Below the pieces are notes generated by a model. That model saw only the letters and a program-made list of their open reading frames with translations, had not been told where the DNA came from and ran no database searches. The translations under genes and the position numbers were made by a program. From contig NW_019775887.1 of the NCBI RefSeq assembly GCF_001039355.2, positions 113,950-177,949 of the forward strand: 64,000 bases of DNA, in the 5' to 3' direction. The DNA comes from Lingula anatina. Taxonomy: Eukaryota; Brachiopoda; Lingulata; Lingulida; Lingulidae. Of this stretch, positions 12,679-26,398 are shown piece by piece (position 1 is the first letter of the stretch; each line of letters starts with the position of its first letter).

Positions 12679-15600
12679 ATGCTTAAGAACATATGCCAGC
12701 AGTGCCACCTGTTGCAGAGTGTGAGAACTGTTATACTGAGACACTGTAGCACTGAAGTAGGGTCTCACAAGCTCGCGACAAAGAAAGTTAAGACCAGAGC
12801 AGCAGGAAACACAGTAAGTATTTTGTATGTTTATAATTGCAGTCTGGTTACTCAGTAATTAAACTATAACCTTGCTGTAACCAACTATAACCTTGCTGTA
12901 ACCATGTGTACTGCAGGGGCAAATCCAGAGATATTTTCTGACAGTCTTCCAAATTATCTGTGTTGATCCTTCCTCCAATTTGGACCATTGTCTGACAGAA
13001 AAAAATTAAATGCTTGTCAGTGTAAATTAAAATACTCTGACTGTCTTCCAGAAGACCAAGAGTACAGCTTCCCTCTGCCCCTGTATAAGTATACAGTGAA
13101 AAAGTGTGAGCAATAGAAGCTAGTTTATTCTGGCTTTTATACTTTTAATGTCTTTGATTAATAGGAAATCTGACCAGGCTTAATTCAGTGAATTATATAA
13201 TTATAGTCATAAATGGAAACAAATTTTAGTTTTGGCTGTGCTTTAAATGTTTTGGAGATAATAAAGATAAGCTTTTTTTTTTCTATTTTCAGAATGAATC
13301 ATTTGCAGACCACTGTAAAGTACGAGTTAGAGGTGGTAATGGAGGAGATGGTTCAATGGTGTTCTTAAGGCAAGCCTTTAAGGAATTCGGAGGTCCCGCT
13401 GGCGGCGATGGCGGGAATGGTGGTCATGTGATCTTCAGAGCATCCAATAAGATCTCTAATCTCAACCTGGTCCGTGCTGTTTACCAGGCTGATGAAGGAG
13501 GAAGAGGAGAGGGAAATTGTTGCCATGGAAAGAGTGCAGAACATTTGTATATTGAGGTAGATGAATTGGTTGGAAAACTCCTCAACTGACATGTTGGATA
13601 TGTTGTGATGAAGTAGATTCATCTGTTTAAGACTGGTACGTTTTATACTCAAAAGAAAGGTACAATAATAAATTAAGTCCTCTGCTGGTAATTTTTTTGT
13701 GAAATTTTTCTTTCCACAACACTATTCCTTTATCTCTCTCTCATGTACATAGGTCTTTCCAGGTATTATTAAGTTTAAATTGGTTGTGTTTTGATTTTAG
13801 GTACCAACAGGAACAATTTTTAAAGAATTAGAGACTCAGAAATTGGCAGCAGATTTGAGTTCTGAAGGTGACATGTTCTTGGCTGCAAGGGGCGGAGCTG
13901 GAGGGCGTGGCAACCATTTCTTTTTGTCCAATGAGATGAGAGTTCCTAGAATATGTGAAGAAGGAGGGAGAGGGGAGGAGGAGCAATATTTGGTGGAGCT
14001 TAGAGTAATGGCTAATGCTGGACTGGTAAGATATGCTGTTAATGAATTGAAACCACTGGTAAGGTATTATGCCTAAAGTATTTAATATGTACATACTAGT
14101 TCACACATCCATGTACTGGTGGCCCTTTGAAATTTAAAAAAAAAATTATACTGCATTTTATAAGAAGGGCCAAGATTAATATCCTGGCCACGGAAATTCT
14201 GATGGTCACCAGTTTTTCACCTCATTTTTTCTAAACATGCGTAGGTGGATGATTGGCCATTGCCCTTTTCCTTGTACTGGATATTTGGAAGAGGAGATTA
14301 TTTTCAATTGCTTCTTTTTGTTTTGCCTCACTATACTATGGATTATCAACATGAGATATCATAGACACTGATGATGCTGATGTAGTTCTGAATTAGTAAA
14401 TGATCGAAATGACATTAAAATACCATTACTTTTAATAACAGGATAACTGATAATCTTTATAAATTAAACCGTCTTTTTAGATAGGTTTTCCCAATGCAGG
14501 CAAGTCCACCCTACTGAGGGCTCTATCAAGAGCCCGACCCAAAGTTGCCTCTTACGCATTCACCACGAGGAAGCCTCACATTGGCATGGTGCAATACAAC
14601 GATTACGCACAAGTGTCTGGTAAGGGTTGAGAGCAGGTCTCCTTTGGATGATNTTAGATAGGTTTTCCCAATGCAGGCAAGTCCACCCTACTGAGGGCTC
14701 TATCAAGAGCGCGACCCAAAGTTGCCTCTTACGCATTCACCACGAGGAAGCCTCACATTGGCATGGTGCAATACGACGATTACGCACAAGTGTCTGGTAA
14801 GGGTCGAGGGCAGGTCTCCTTTGGATGATGAAATTAATAGGCGAGGGGGGGGGGTTACGGGGATGAAAAAAGTTGCTTTGTTTTGAATAGAAAATAATTA
14901 TACTCCTAAATTTAACTGTAAGTGTCTTGTTTGAACTGTACCATTTCTGCCTGATCTCTCTGTGTCCATTATAGATGTGGGAAAGGGATTTTAGGATAAA
15001 AAGACTGCCCAAGTATACACTTGGAGAAGAGCAGAATCTCTTAATTAAGAGGGTTGTGTTAACTGGTGTGGTGTGGGTGGGCGGAGGCAGTTTAATGCAT
15101 TTTCAGTCCAGTTTTAACTGTTTCCCTTATCACTACCATTGTGGTAGAACTGATGATTTTGATTAGCTCAAAATAAGTAAGTGAATGATGAAATTGATAG
15201 ATATTGATATGTAAAAATTGTACAAAAATTTAAATCAATGTGTAATTTTTTACACTTTCATAATGCAATTTAGAATTTTTTGAAGACTGAAAGTTCTTCT
15301 GTTTCCAACTTATTCCAGTTAAAATTGAATATCTTCCCCTTTTTTTTTAGGATCTCTAAGTTTACTGTACTCGATTGTTATTCAAGTTTTAGTTTAGTTT
15401 TGGCAGCCATGCATCAAGTTTATTTCTGTTTATTACAATAATTATTACATTTTACATTTTTTGTTTAATTCTCCTAGTTGCTGACATCCCAGGCCTAGTG
15501 ACAGATGCCCACAAAAACAGAGGACTTGGTTTTTCCTTTCTGCGCCACATTCAGCGATGCTCCTGCTTGCTGTATGTCCTTGACCTTTCCCAAGAGGAGC

Positions 15601-15842
15601 CGTGGCAGCAGCTGGAGGACTTGAAATATGAACTTGAACAGTTTGAGGCTGGGCTGTCAGAAAGACCGCATGCCATCATAGGAAATAAAATAGATCTCCC
15701 TAAGGCCAGGAAAAATTTAGATTTGTTAAGAGAGAAGGTGCAGTTGCCAGTTTATCCAGTTTCTGCCAAGTTTTTATTAAATATTGAAGAACTTAAATGC
15801 CATATCAGAAAGATATATGATGAACACATAGACAAAAGTTAG
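12679..15842 (+). CDS. MTG2: Mitochondrial ribosome-associated GTPase 2 (Obg family), 5 coding exons
   Basis: An Obg-type GTPase needed for mitochondrial large-subunit ribosome assembly. Exons: 12679-12813, 13293-13556, 13801-14025, 14481-14619 and 15478-15842; phases close to 375 aa (human MTG2 about 406). The Obg domain shows its glycine-rich repeats ([25 protein letters not shown]) at about residues 60-165. The G domain has G1 GFPNAGKST (210-218), G3 DIPG, G4 NKID and a G5-like SAK. DIPG, QNRGLG-like NRGLGF and [17 protein letters not shown] fit MTG2 better than GTPBP10. The N terminus is basic and poorly conserved, as expected of a mitochondrial presequence. The ATG follows a splice acceptor (tttttag, 12661-12667), so the 5' leader exon is probably at about 11800-11842. 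An in-frame upstream ATG at 12619 lies before that acceptor and is not used in this model. A second copy of the G1 exon follows the real one (see repeat). Confidence 0.93.
12914..13083. mobile_element. hAT-like MITE, second copy (MTG2 intron)
   Basis: It begins caggggcaaatccagagata and ends ctctgcccctg. It shares ttttctgacNgtcttcc with the element at 8467-8608, with a longer centre. Confidence 0.65.
14477..14829. repeat. Duplicated MTG2 G1 exon across a single N
   Basis: About 176 bp (14477-14652) is repeated at 14654-14829 with one N at 14653 between. The repeat is the exon holding the P loop plus a little intron at each side, and differs from the first copy at only a few bases. Both copies have a usable ag acceptor and gtaagg donor. 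Splicing both in tandem would break the frame, because the exon is 139 bp. Most likely two alleles were joined during assembly rather than a real exon duplication. Confidence 0.85.
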
Positions 15843-17239
15843 AACTTGATGACATTTTAGAAGTAGCTCTTTGTTGAAAAAGAAAAACATATTTTTTAGA
15901 GGAGTCGACATTTTTATTGGAGTTTTATAGACACGTGAACAGTGAGGGTGAGGAGACATTATGTATTTAGGCCACATAATATTCTGAACAGGCTTTGCCA
16001 GAGTTCATAAAAAATCTTAACTACATTTTACATTAGTGCCCCCCCGAGTTTCAGAGTTAACTGGAGGTTACCCTCTTCTATCAGTTAATCCTGCTGATAC
16101 TTACTGGTAACCTCAGAAATTTGGAGAATGGTGTCACTGAAAGCAAATGACCATATTTTTGGAGTTTGGAAATTTTATTTCAGTAGAACCAGAGACAAAA
16201 TAAAGAGGATCATGATAAAGTGATCTGTTAAATATGTTTATTGTTTCCAGAAAATACAAGTGTGCAAGATTAACCATGCTAACAAGAGTTTATATTTTCT
16301 TAATTTACCAAACCTTCAGTATGTACAGAAACTATTTAAAATTATGAGTGGCTATATGCATTACTGCATATGACTGAACATTACATATATAACAAAAAAT
16401 CCAACATAAAATCTTAAACTTAGAAACTTCATTCTTAACAATGTAGATTGTTTGAAGCTGACAATGCACTATGGATAAATATTTCATAAATGTGTCAAAA
16501 CCAAAAATACACAGACTAATCATTTTGACAAAAAAAAAGCAATATTATGAACGGCATAATTATAAACACTCAATCTGGCACTTTGTAAATTTAAGGTGTC
16601 AATGCAAGAAAATAAAAACTCAATTGATGTACTTATTAAATACCAAACAAACTGTTTCATTTGAATCTTCAAAAACTAAATTTGAAAATCGATGGTTCAG
16701 TGGGATCAATTATCTGATTTAAAGGAGAAACAATCCTTTTTTTTTTTCAAATGAAAAAGGAAGACAAAATGAAAGCTTGGACCAAATATATGTCTCAAAA
16801 CCTTATATCATCAGTCAAGATATCTGCCAATATCAAAGTTCAATGACTTCTAGAAATTTTAGGCTACAGAACACCAGACTAAGTATTTCAGTTGACTTAA
16901 TTTTCCCTGCTTAAATTCCTCATCAAATCTTCAGGTTTGTACGAAAGGACTTGATCATTTTGATTTCCAATCATATATATGTGAAAACAAAAATATGACA
17001 CAGTTTATCACTGAACGGTAATGCCACCACAGAATAAATGCATTGTGCTAAGAATTACAAAGAAGCCTCAACTTCCTACCACTTTCTAAATTATTTTCTA
17101 AAATAACGTAGTCAATGGTCTAGTCAACATTGCATCAGGCTCATGCACGTCACACAGCATTTTCTGAAAGCGCACACAACACAGATATTTGCGCAATTTG
17201 CATTCCCATGACTTGGTAATGACTTCCGTAATACTAGTC
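15843..17239. other. Spacer between 3' ends of MTG2 and IRF-A
   Basis: This holds the MTG2 3' UTR with an AATAAA at about 16199 and, on the other strand, the IRF-A 3' UTR. AT-rich, with no supported gene. Confidence 0.6.
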
Positions 17240-20200
17240 CTAGGCAGATACCTCCATTGCTGTGGACCTGGTGGGGGTCTTCAGGCTGCAGAGCTGTTTG
17301 ATGGTCTCCACTATTCTGTCATTATCATCAGACAAAGAGATTTGTATGTGTGGACCGTATTGCTGGTCGAGCTGTATGAATGAAAGAATATCACTTACAA
17401 AAGAGCCATGATAACATTTCTCACCATGAATATGAGATAGAAAGTATGTTTCAAAATGTTTTCATTAACAAACACATTTTTAAAGTGCAATATTTATTTT
17501 GTTCAGTAAATTATGGTAATGATGATTCCCACGAAAAAATATTAAGAAATTCAGCAATCATACTTACCTGCTGAAGAACAAACAAAGCTTTGGCACTGAC
17601 AACTGATCCAGAAATGAAAATTTCACGCTCAGACCAATTTTGATTATACCATGCTTGACCAAATCCAAGGCGAACTTCGATGTTGGGTCGAGGACCTTGA
17701 CCTTGAAGGTACTTTTGAACAGCAGGTACAAAATAATTGTTAAAATCAAAGAGTTTAAAGTCCGAGTTGTCACGCTCCAGTTTGAAGATCTCATCCTCCT
17801 TGTGTGGAGAGGCGCAGAAGATGACACACCTGAAAAGAATTGTCTTGATTACTGACCAACATTTCTGTCAATGCAAAACATACATCTTTATTTACCAAAA
17901 AAAAGTATATATGTATCATAACAGTGGCGGATTTAGAGGGGGGTCAGGGGGGTCCTGACCCCCCTTCGATTTCTGGTCCCCTCTTGAAATTAGAATTTTG
18001 ACTAGCTGAATCATAGTTCTAAACCCTACCAAATGGCACCGTTTGCCCTTTAAAATACGAAAATATTTCAGGCCCCGAACCCCACGCCAAGTGTGTGTGT
18101 ATGTGTGTGTGTTGGGGGGGGGGGGGGGGGGGGGGTTTTTTACACACGGGGCCCCCCCCCCCACCCCCCATTCAAAAAAACCGGGATTCCCCCCCCNNNN
18201 NNNNNNNNNNNNNNNNNNNNNNNNNNNNNNNNNNNNNNNNNNNNNNNNNNNNNNNNNNNNNNNNNNNNNNNNNNNNNNNNNNNNNNNNNNNNNNNNNNNN
18301 NNNNNNNNNNNNNNNNNNNNNNNNNNNNNNNNNNNNNNNNNNNNNNNNNNNNNNNNNNNNNNNNNNNNNNNNNNNNNNNNNNNNNNNNNNNNNNNNNNNN
18401 NNNNNNNNNNNNNGGGGGGGGGGGGGGGGGGGCAGATTTTACATCAGCGGACCCACCCCCCAACCCCCCATTCAAATAATCCTGGATCTGCCCCTGCATT
18501 AGATTTTTTTAATAACTGGATGAAAGGTTAAATATTTAATTAGTATATCATACTTGACAGATCTTCAAATAAACTTTAAACAAATGCACATAAAATTATT
18601 AACAATTCAAAAGTCACTGTGAAAGTATATGCAGGTATCTACTTAGAATAAGGAATGTTCATCCTTCAAAAAATTCAGGGATGGCATGCAAGACTAAGGC
18701 TCTATTCCCATAGATTTTAGATCGATCTATCCCCGCGGGGAGTCTCACTAGATTACTTTCAGATAATCCGACTTAAATGTCCGTCCCGCCTACTACAAGC
18801 TGTAAGAGGGTAATTAACTTTCGTGTCCGCCCGGCTGACAGCTATTTAGCGTGAACCCCCAGGGAGTTAGGTCCATCTAAAGTAGGTCGATCTAATCTAT
18901 AGAAATGGGGTGTAAGTGTCATCTGCTGTTATCCTTTTAGATAGCCCTCACTGCTGTCTATATGTTACACACATTTTTCTCAAATTACTAAGTTACCTCA
19001 TTCTCAAAATGTGAAATTAAACACAAAGCAAAAACGTACAGGTACACTTGTTCTCAATAATTAATTATATGGACTGGAACAGACAAAGAATGCTTGCAAT
19101 TCACTCTAGCCAAGCAAAGAAAAAAAAAGAATCTTTAAAAATTTGAGTTTGAAGAATATTAGTTGTCAAGTACTTTGTTGAATGCATTTTTATTCCAAAA
19201 TTCCATGTACGGAAGTGTCACCCACCTACAATATCTAGCAGCGTAAATATCTCCATCAACACATTTCAGCAAAAGGCCTCGTTCCATACACTTTAAAATT
19301 TTGTTGGTTGATTCTTGTTGACTGTCTGTACACAAATATGGTGGTGGCATGAGATATTGGCTCACTGCCCTGGGACCAAAAAGCTGCAAGAAAAAAAAAA
19401 ATTGTATCCAATTTTTTTAACACTAACATTCGCACTTATGGCAATAACTGTAACAGTAGGAATTCAAACAAAATGTTTTCCTGAGTAAAGTTTGATTGGA
19501 TATTCATAAAAGGAAGGATTTTTGAAGTTAAAGGAGAGCTGGTTTCATGAAAGGATTTCAGAAAAAATGGTGATAAATTAAAATGATGAATCTTGAAAAC
19601 TGAAACAAACAAAACCTGAGATGCACAAACAACAGATTAAGTACACAAGATAAAAAATTAGTCAAGTGATTTTCATTTTTTTTTGTGCAGTATACTACAT
19701 TTGAAACCCTCCTCTATGATTATGATAAATCATTTAATGGCTTACATGAATATCATGCAAGTGTTATCATTGTAATGAAATTGGGGTGGATGGGATTTTC
19801 GTAAAGGGTTTAAATTTGATAAAATGTCATGGCTTATATACATGTATAAGAACACCTTTAAGACTCTTTTGAAGCAAAGTATCATTTCACCAAAAAATTG
19901 CAATTAACTTGGTACCTGATCAACTTGCTCCCCCATTTCCATGGCAAAGCTCTGAGCAACTTCCGCCATGTTTTGCTCAGTGCCAGGATTGGATGAATTA
20001 TAATACAGGCGACTGCCATTGGGGTTGTTCATCTCGTACTGGGCAACTTGCTGTCTCTTGAAGAATAACTTCACCAACATCTCATGGCCTGTTTCAAGGT
20101 GAAGAATATTATTGTTAGTCAAAAAAAAAAAGGGAGCAACCTGAATAGCTCAAATAAATATATATAAAAGTGATGGTTACTGTATTAAATCAGTATTGAT

Positions 20201-23200
20201 TTTTCAAATAAAAATTGTGAATCAACAACCATGCTAGATGCATACAATTATGATATCTAAAGTTATAAAATTCCTTAATTTAACAATAACATTACTATTT
20301 TTTCCTTCATTTCAGTAAATTTTTATTATAAGTATAAAAATGTTTATTCAGTACAATAGTGTGTAATACATTTTCACAATAAGCTGTTATTTTAATAAAA
20401 TCTAAAAATATAATTTATAAACAATTACAGAGAAATAAATTTGAGTAAATTAAATATTCAATTTGTTTTAAATCTCTTTCCTTTAAAAATACAAAAGCTA
20501 AATCACATTTTACATTTTTAAAGTCACAAGACCAAAAAAAAAAAATGTGTGGGCCTTGTCAAAGGAAAAAAGATATATCATATCATATAATGACACGTAC
20601 TAGCCTGACAAATCTCAATCCATGATCACCTTATCTTCTCTAACAGTAAGGATTAAATAAATACTGTGGTCACATGTAGATGGCAAGCAGAGGGGAAATG
20701 GGGGGAGGGGGGGGGGGGTGAAACAGTGAGGGTCCTGTTTTAGACAGGGCCTGTAGCCAGCAATTCAAAGGTGATTGTTTTTTAAGAAATGGACCTTTTT
20801 ACCCTTATAGTTGACCCACTGTGAATATTAATGGAATAGAATCTAAATCAAATTTTGATACAGACTATAGACCTTTTCCAGCCAAAAGGGTGGTCCTTTG
20901 AAACCCTCTACGCCCCCCCCCTCCCCCACACCACCACCAGCAATAAAAGTGTGCTTAAATAAAAAAAAATTGTGAAGATTCGAAGAATCAAGATCCTCCA
21001 ATTTTCCATATGGAAATGCATTTTTTCTCACACTTAATTAGGATCCCAGTTACAATAACTTAGCCTTCTGACTGTGACAGTGTAGTCACAGGGTCTTTAT
21101 CTCAGCCAGATAAAACATATGAGTCACTGCCTGGAAAACTTTCATAGCTAACAGAAATTACCTGTTAAGTCACCTGTTTGGAATAAGTGTCCAGATTCCT
21201 GTTATGTAATGAACATGCAGTCATGTGGAGCACTCGTGAGTCATTTTCATCTAGTCAGTTCCTATTCCACTTGATTCAAATTTCAAAATTTAATATCCTA
21301 GCTTAATTCCTGATTCTATCATTAAGTAGCCAATTTGACTGAAACAGCACTTTTGTTTTAAATCTATATTACAACTATCTAGTTTGGTTCATTGGACTGG
21401 TAACAAATTTGTTGCTGCATTTTGAGACATTAAAAAACTTCTAAAAAGATGAGCTGATGCATACCTTGAAGGAATTCTAGATATTCTCATTTTTACTCAA
21501 GCCAATTCCATATATTATATGTGTATACAAAAGTTTTTAAAAAAAGGACAAAAGAAAAAAATGAAACCAATGTTATTTACCTTGAGGCTGTGGGATGGTA
21601 GCTTGCTGTGCGGCCTGTTGAGGAGGCATCAAGAGAGGAGCTCCAGTCTCTGCATCAGATGGGTAGCTCTGCTCATCCATCAACACTGCTTCTAGTAACA
21701 GAATATTGAATTATACCATGATTAAATCAGCTAGATTTAGTTTAATCATCATTCTCAGATTTCTTTTTGCTTCTTTTTCCTGTACCATTACGTAATTATT
21801 TCATTTTCTTTTTTTATATAAATTAAGGGTCTCTGCATCATATTGGTAGCTCTGTTCATCCATCACCACCAGTTCTAGTAACACATACAATATTGAATTT
21901 TACTATGATTAAATCAGCTACATTTAGTTTAATCATCATCCTCAGTTTTCTTTTCACTTCTTTTTCCTGCACCCATTTCGCAATTATTTCATTTTCTTTT
22001 ATATATCAATGGGTCATGCCTAACTATAGGGTCTGATCTCTCTACATCACCATATTGTTATTCCCCAGCATCTTAACTTCCCTGTGTCATTACTCTCCCA
22101 TGCAAAAATTTAAAAATTAAATTATAATATTACTTGCATTGCTGTGCCCCCACATTGATAATCTGCTGCACTGTTTTGCCTTCCATCATTTTTCCTAATG
22201 AAATTTTTATATATATGCCGCATTAAGACCTCTAAATTCCATCAAATTTGTTTTTGTAATTATCAACAGTTCTTGACATTTTTCTGCCAATATTTCATCC
22301 ACTGACAGTCAGACTTCATCGGGGAGTTTTACTACAGCTACTGACAAAAAAAAAACTGTTGGTCATTTGAACATATAGCTAATGAAACTGTTAACAAAAT
22401 AGACTTTACAAAAATCAACAGACCTGTGTCTTGTGGAGTATCACTCTGAGCTGCCTGGGTCACTTGGCCCTCCTGGGTAGTAACAATAGTCAGAGGTGTC
22501 CAGGGGGCCATTCCGACACTCACTGCAGGCTGGATGGAGATCATGGAGACCTCGCCACTGATGTACTTCTGCTGGTCAAGACTGTCGCACTTGAGTAGGT
22601 CGTCACTTTTGATGTCTCCCCACTCATCATTTGACATCAAAGTTGTCTGGCTATCTGGAAAGAACGTATATGGTTCTTATTAGGAGAGGTGTAAATTGCT
22701 GTACATATAGGTTAAAGTTGCCTCTTGGGTTTTTTCTGAATGTGGGATAATCACCACCTACATGAAAATGTTTTTTTTTTTAGTTAAGCTTTGGAGCTGC
22801 GATCTTTAAGTTTTTTGTCTTTGCCCAATGATACAGAATTTACAAAAAAATTAATCAAAAAGGTATCATGCATAGCATAAAATTGCTTCATTTTTTTACC
22901 CATGCAGTAACATTAAATTCTGACAAATTTAAATAAAAATATTTAATTCATCATATATATATACCATTAAACTTTTATTTATAATCATCTAATTTAAATA
23001 ACACAGTTCATAGACAATTGTTACTCTTGCATAGAAATTGAATGTCACTTGAAAAGTATTAGTAAAACTGAGAAAAAAATTCAAATTGTTAATAATTTGC
23101 AGCCTTATGGAACAAAGAACATTTAATTCATGCAAAGCAATATATCATATTTTAAATGAAGGTTTAGGCATACAGGGACAATAATTGACAATGTAACAAA

Positions 23201-23421
23201 AAGTGGGCATTCCTTTTGACAGCAAAGGTTATACCAGTAGGTGTGAACATGCATATTAGGCAACTTCAACAAGCCAGCAAAAGCTGTCCAATGTACAGAC
23301 TATAAACTATATCAATTAGACTATTTGGTATCAGTTCTATTCATATCAGTCTATACATTTAGATATAGTCTTGTAGAGAAAAAATGTATGCTACATAAAT
23401 GTACAACACAACAAAATGTTA

Positions 23422-23464
<43 letters not shown>

Positions 23465-24886
23465 AAAGAATTTCAAAATACACAATTCCAGGTCCATTTT
23501 TGCAATAGGCCCAAATTTGGGATCTTAATTTGCAAGACTTACAAGTTATAAAACAGAGAATCTGATTGAAAACCTAGAAATATGCCTTAATCATGATTTA
23601 AAAAAGGTTGAGATACTCATTCCTAATTTTGCAATGTAAGCTGTGTAAGTTACACATACAAATAACTCTAATATGTTTTTTTAATTGGCAACTCTGATAT
23701 TTCAATATATAGTTATTATTTATGTGACAGTTAATGGCCCATTCTGCTCACACTGACATCATAGATATTAGGAGACACAGGTTACACAAGTATGTCCAGA
23801 CTCCACATTGTCTGTACATAAAAATCAATATCCAATACCACTGTGTATGGTGAATGTGATATTTAACTTGGATGTAAATCTTTTAGAAGTGAAATATTTT
23901 TTTAAATAGTATAAACTGTATATAGGTGATGACATCACATGAATATTCTAATCCTTATTGACTGTGATATGATTACATCAAAGAAGTTATCAATGACATC
24001 ATTATTGAAAAAGCGAACAGAACATAATATATAAACATCAAATGTGTTGTGTTAAACTTCTCATCCCTTTATCAATTATCTATATTATCACTAAATTTCT
24101 AAAACTGCAACAAATTAACAGAATAAAATTAAATTTCATCTTACTAAATCTAGAAAAAAAATAACATAAATGTAACCTCTACCCAAGACAACAAACAAAG
24201 CAACTTAATTATTGCTAACAAAAAACCTAAGATCAAGGAGTCATGGACACGGAACTGACATAATTATACAACAAAAAAAGTAAATGTTTGTGAAGGACAG
24301 GAGAAAACATTCATAATGCATGACACAAGACACTACGTCACAACATAACTGACTGACCCCGAGGAAAAGTGAATAAAAAATGGGACACTAAGTTTGCTTC
24401 AAGAGGAGAGCACTTAATATATGATTGTGCATCACATGCCCTGACTCTAGGGAAACTATAGACATTTATACTACAACATAATGTATAAATGGTCTAATCT
24501 ATCAGCATCCCTAGTAAGAATACTTGAAGCTCAAAAATGAAATTGCTAAAAAGTCCTTTAAATCTTCTTCTTAGGGTGCAAAAATAAAAGATGAACAAGC
24601 CATCCAATTAGTTATCTTCATGCATGCAATTTGACATGCAGGAAGGCATTATTCATGCAGGCTTGGTATTCTGCAAACAAAAGCTATGAACAGAACTGAA
24701 CAAAACAATTGACAATTAAACTATTCCAACTGCAACAAAAAGGCACACAATTCAGGTTAGAAATTTATGTAGCAAAATAATTTTTTTCTTATCTCAAAAC
24801 CTTTCCTTTAACGGCTGCAAACAATTATCTTTTATGAAACCACATTATTTGCTTTGAAACCATCTGGTCCAGGAACAAGTTGCTGT

Positions 24887-24922
<36 letters not shown>

Positions 24923-26364
24923 AGATTAAAGTCTTACACACATTGTATGCCTTCGAAAAAAAAAAAAAAACCAAAAAGATTAACAGACAGAAGTGGGGCA
25001 GAGGTGACAGGAAGGGGAAGGGAGGGAGGAGCTGTACTAAAACTCAATAACCCAAAGGTAATTAAAGAACCTGGGGTCACTCTGATCACTGTAACACTTA
25101 ACATTACCCTGAGGTATCAGACGTTTTGCATTCTAACAAGAGAGTATTTTTTCTTTTCTTTTCTTTCTTTCTTTTATTTATTTTTTTTTAATCTTCATTC
25201 TTTTTCAGCTATCACAGTACAAAAAAATTCCAAGAATCACACTTCTTTTTGTACTTTGTATGCTCTCAATAATATAAATACATATACATGCAGTTATTGA
25301 ATATATGCATATGTATGTAAATATTAAATTAACAACTGTTAATTAACATGACATAACCAATCTGACAATGTAGCCAAAAATACAGCACATTATAGGAAAT
25401 TAGCTAATTTGTCCGTGATTTGTTTAAAGATCAGAACCTTTTTGAGAATACGCCCATGGGTATACATGTTAACTGTTACTTCTTTGCACTTTTGTTCAAG
25501 AGTATAAAACCATCCCCTCAATGGCTACCCTCTGCTCCCCCATTTTACAGCTCTAGCTTCACCCTAACATGCACCATTCAAAATGTCTACCTTCCCCTTT
25601 TAAACTAGTCTCCACCAGCATCTCTACCTCACCGAGAAGTATATCATCTTGATCTACAGGAAACGGAGAGAAATGACAAAGATGATCATGCAATTGTCAA
25701 AATACAAATAAGATCTATATTATCTTATTAAGAGAACTGTATTTGAATTTGATAAGACTGATCGAGATGAGAATCTTTTCATATGATCCATGCAACTACA
25801 TGATCGCATGATATTGGAGGACGGAAATAAAATCATTTTCTTAAAATAAAAGTTTTATAATCTGGTGTCATCAGTTTTATGATACATATGACCCTGTTAA
25901 TGTTGCAAGGACTCTGCTAACTAAGTTTTATATATACATGTAAGTTTTCTGTGTACTGTAACAGCCTAGGTATACCAAACTATAGTCAATTTGTAGTCCA
26001 ACCTTTAAAAGTATGACATCAGAATCTGGTTTATGCTGTGCCATATATTTCTTTACACAAGAAATTCCTGTTTGCCATCCTAATTTGCATTCAAATTGTG
26101 CCTGGCAGCTACACTACTCCGCTGTATGTTGAAATACGTACATATTAGGACTAGCATTAACTGCCTTTAAAACTAATTCAAGCCTTCAAAGTTATCATTA
26201 CTCAGTTGTCTTCATTACTATAGAAAATAGTGCCTGTGCCACTGAAGCACCTGAAACTGCATGTTTTCACAACATTCCAATATTAACATGGTGGTGCCCC
26301 ATTCAAGTGATCCCCAGGGAATAAATGCGCCCTATTAAAAGAGCATATGCCCTACCATGCACAG

Positions 26365-26398
<34 letters not shown>

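Noticed and set aside
18043-18531. Long frames around 18.1-18.5 kb on both strands
   Set aside because: They are open only because they cross the N gap and poly-G/poly-C tracts.
24854-25300. A plus-strand frame of 148 codons
   Set aside because: It begins before a long poly-T run and is driven by homopolymers and pyrimidine tracts within an IRF-A intron.
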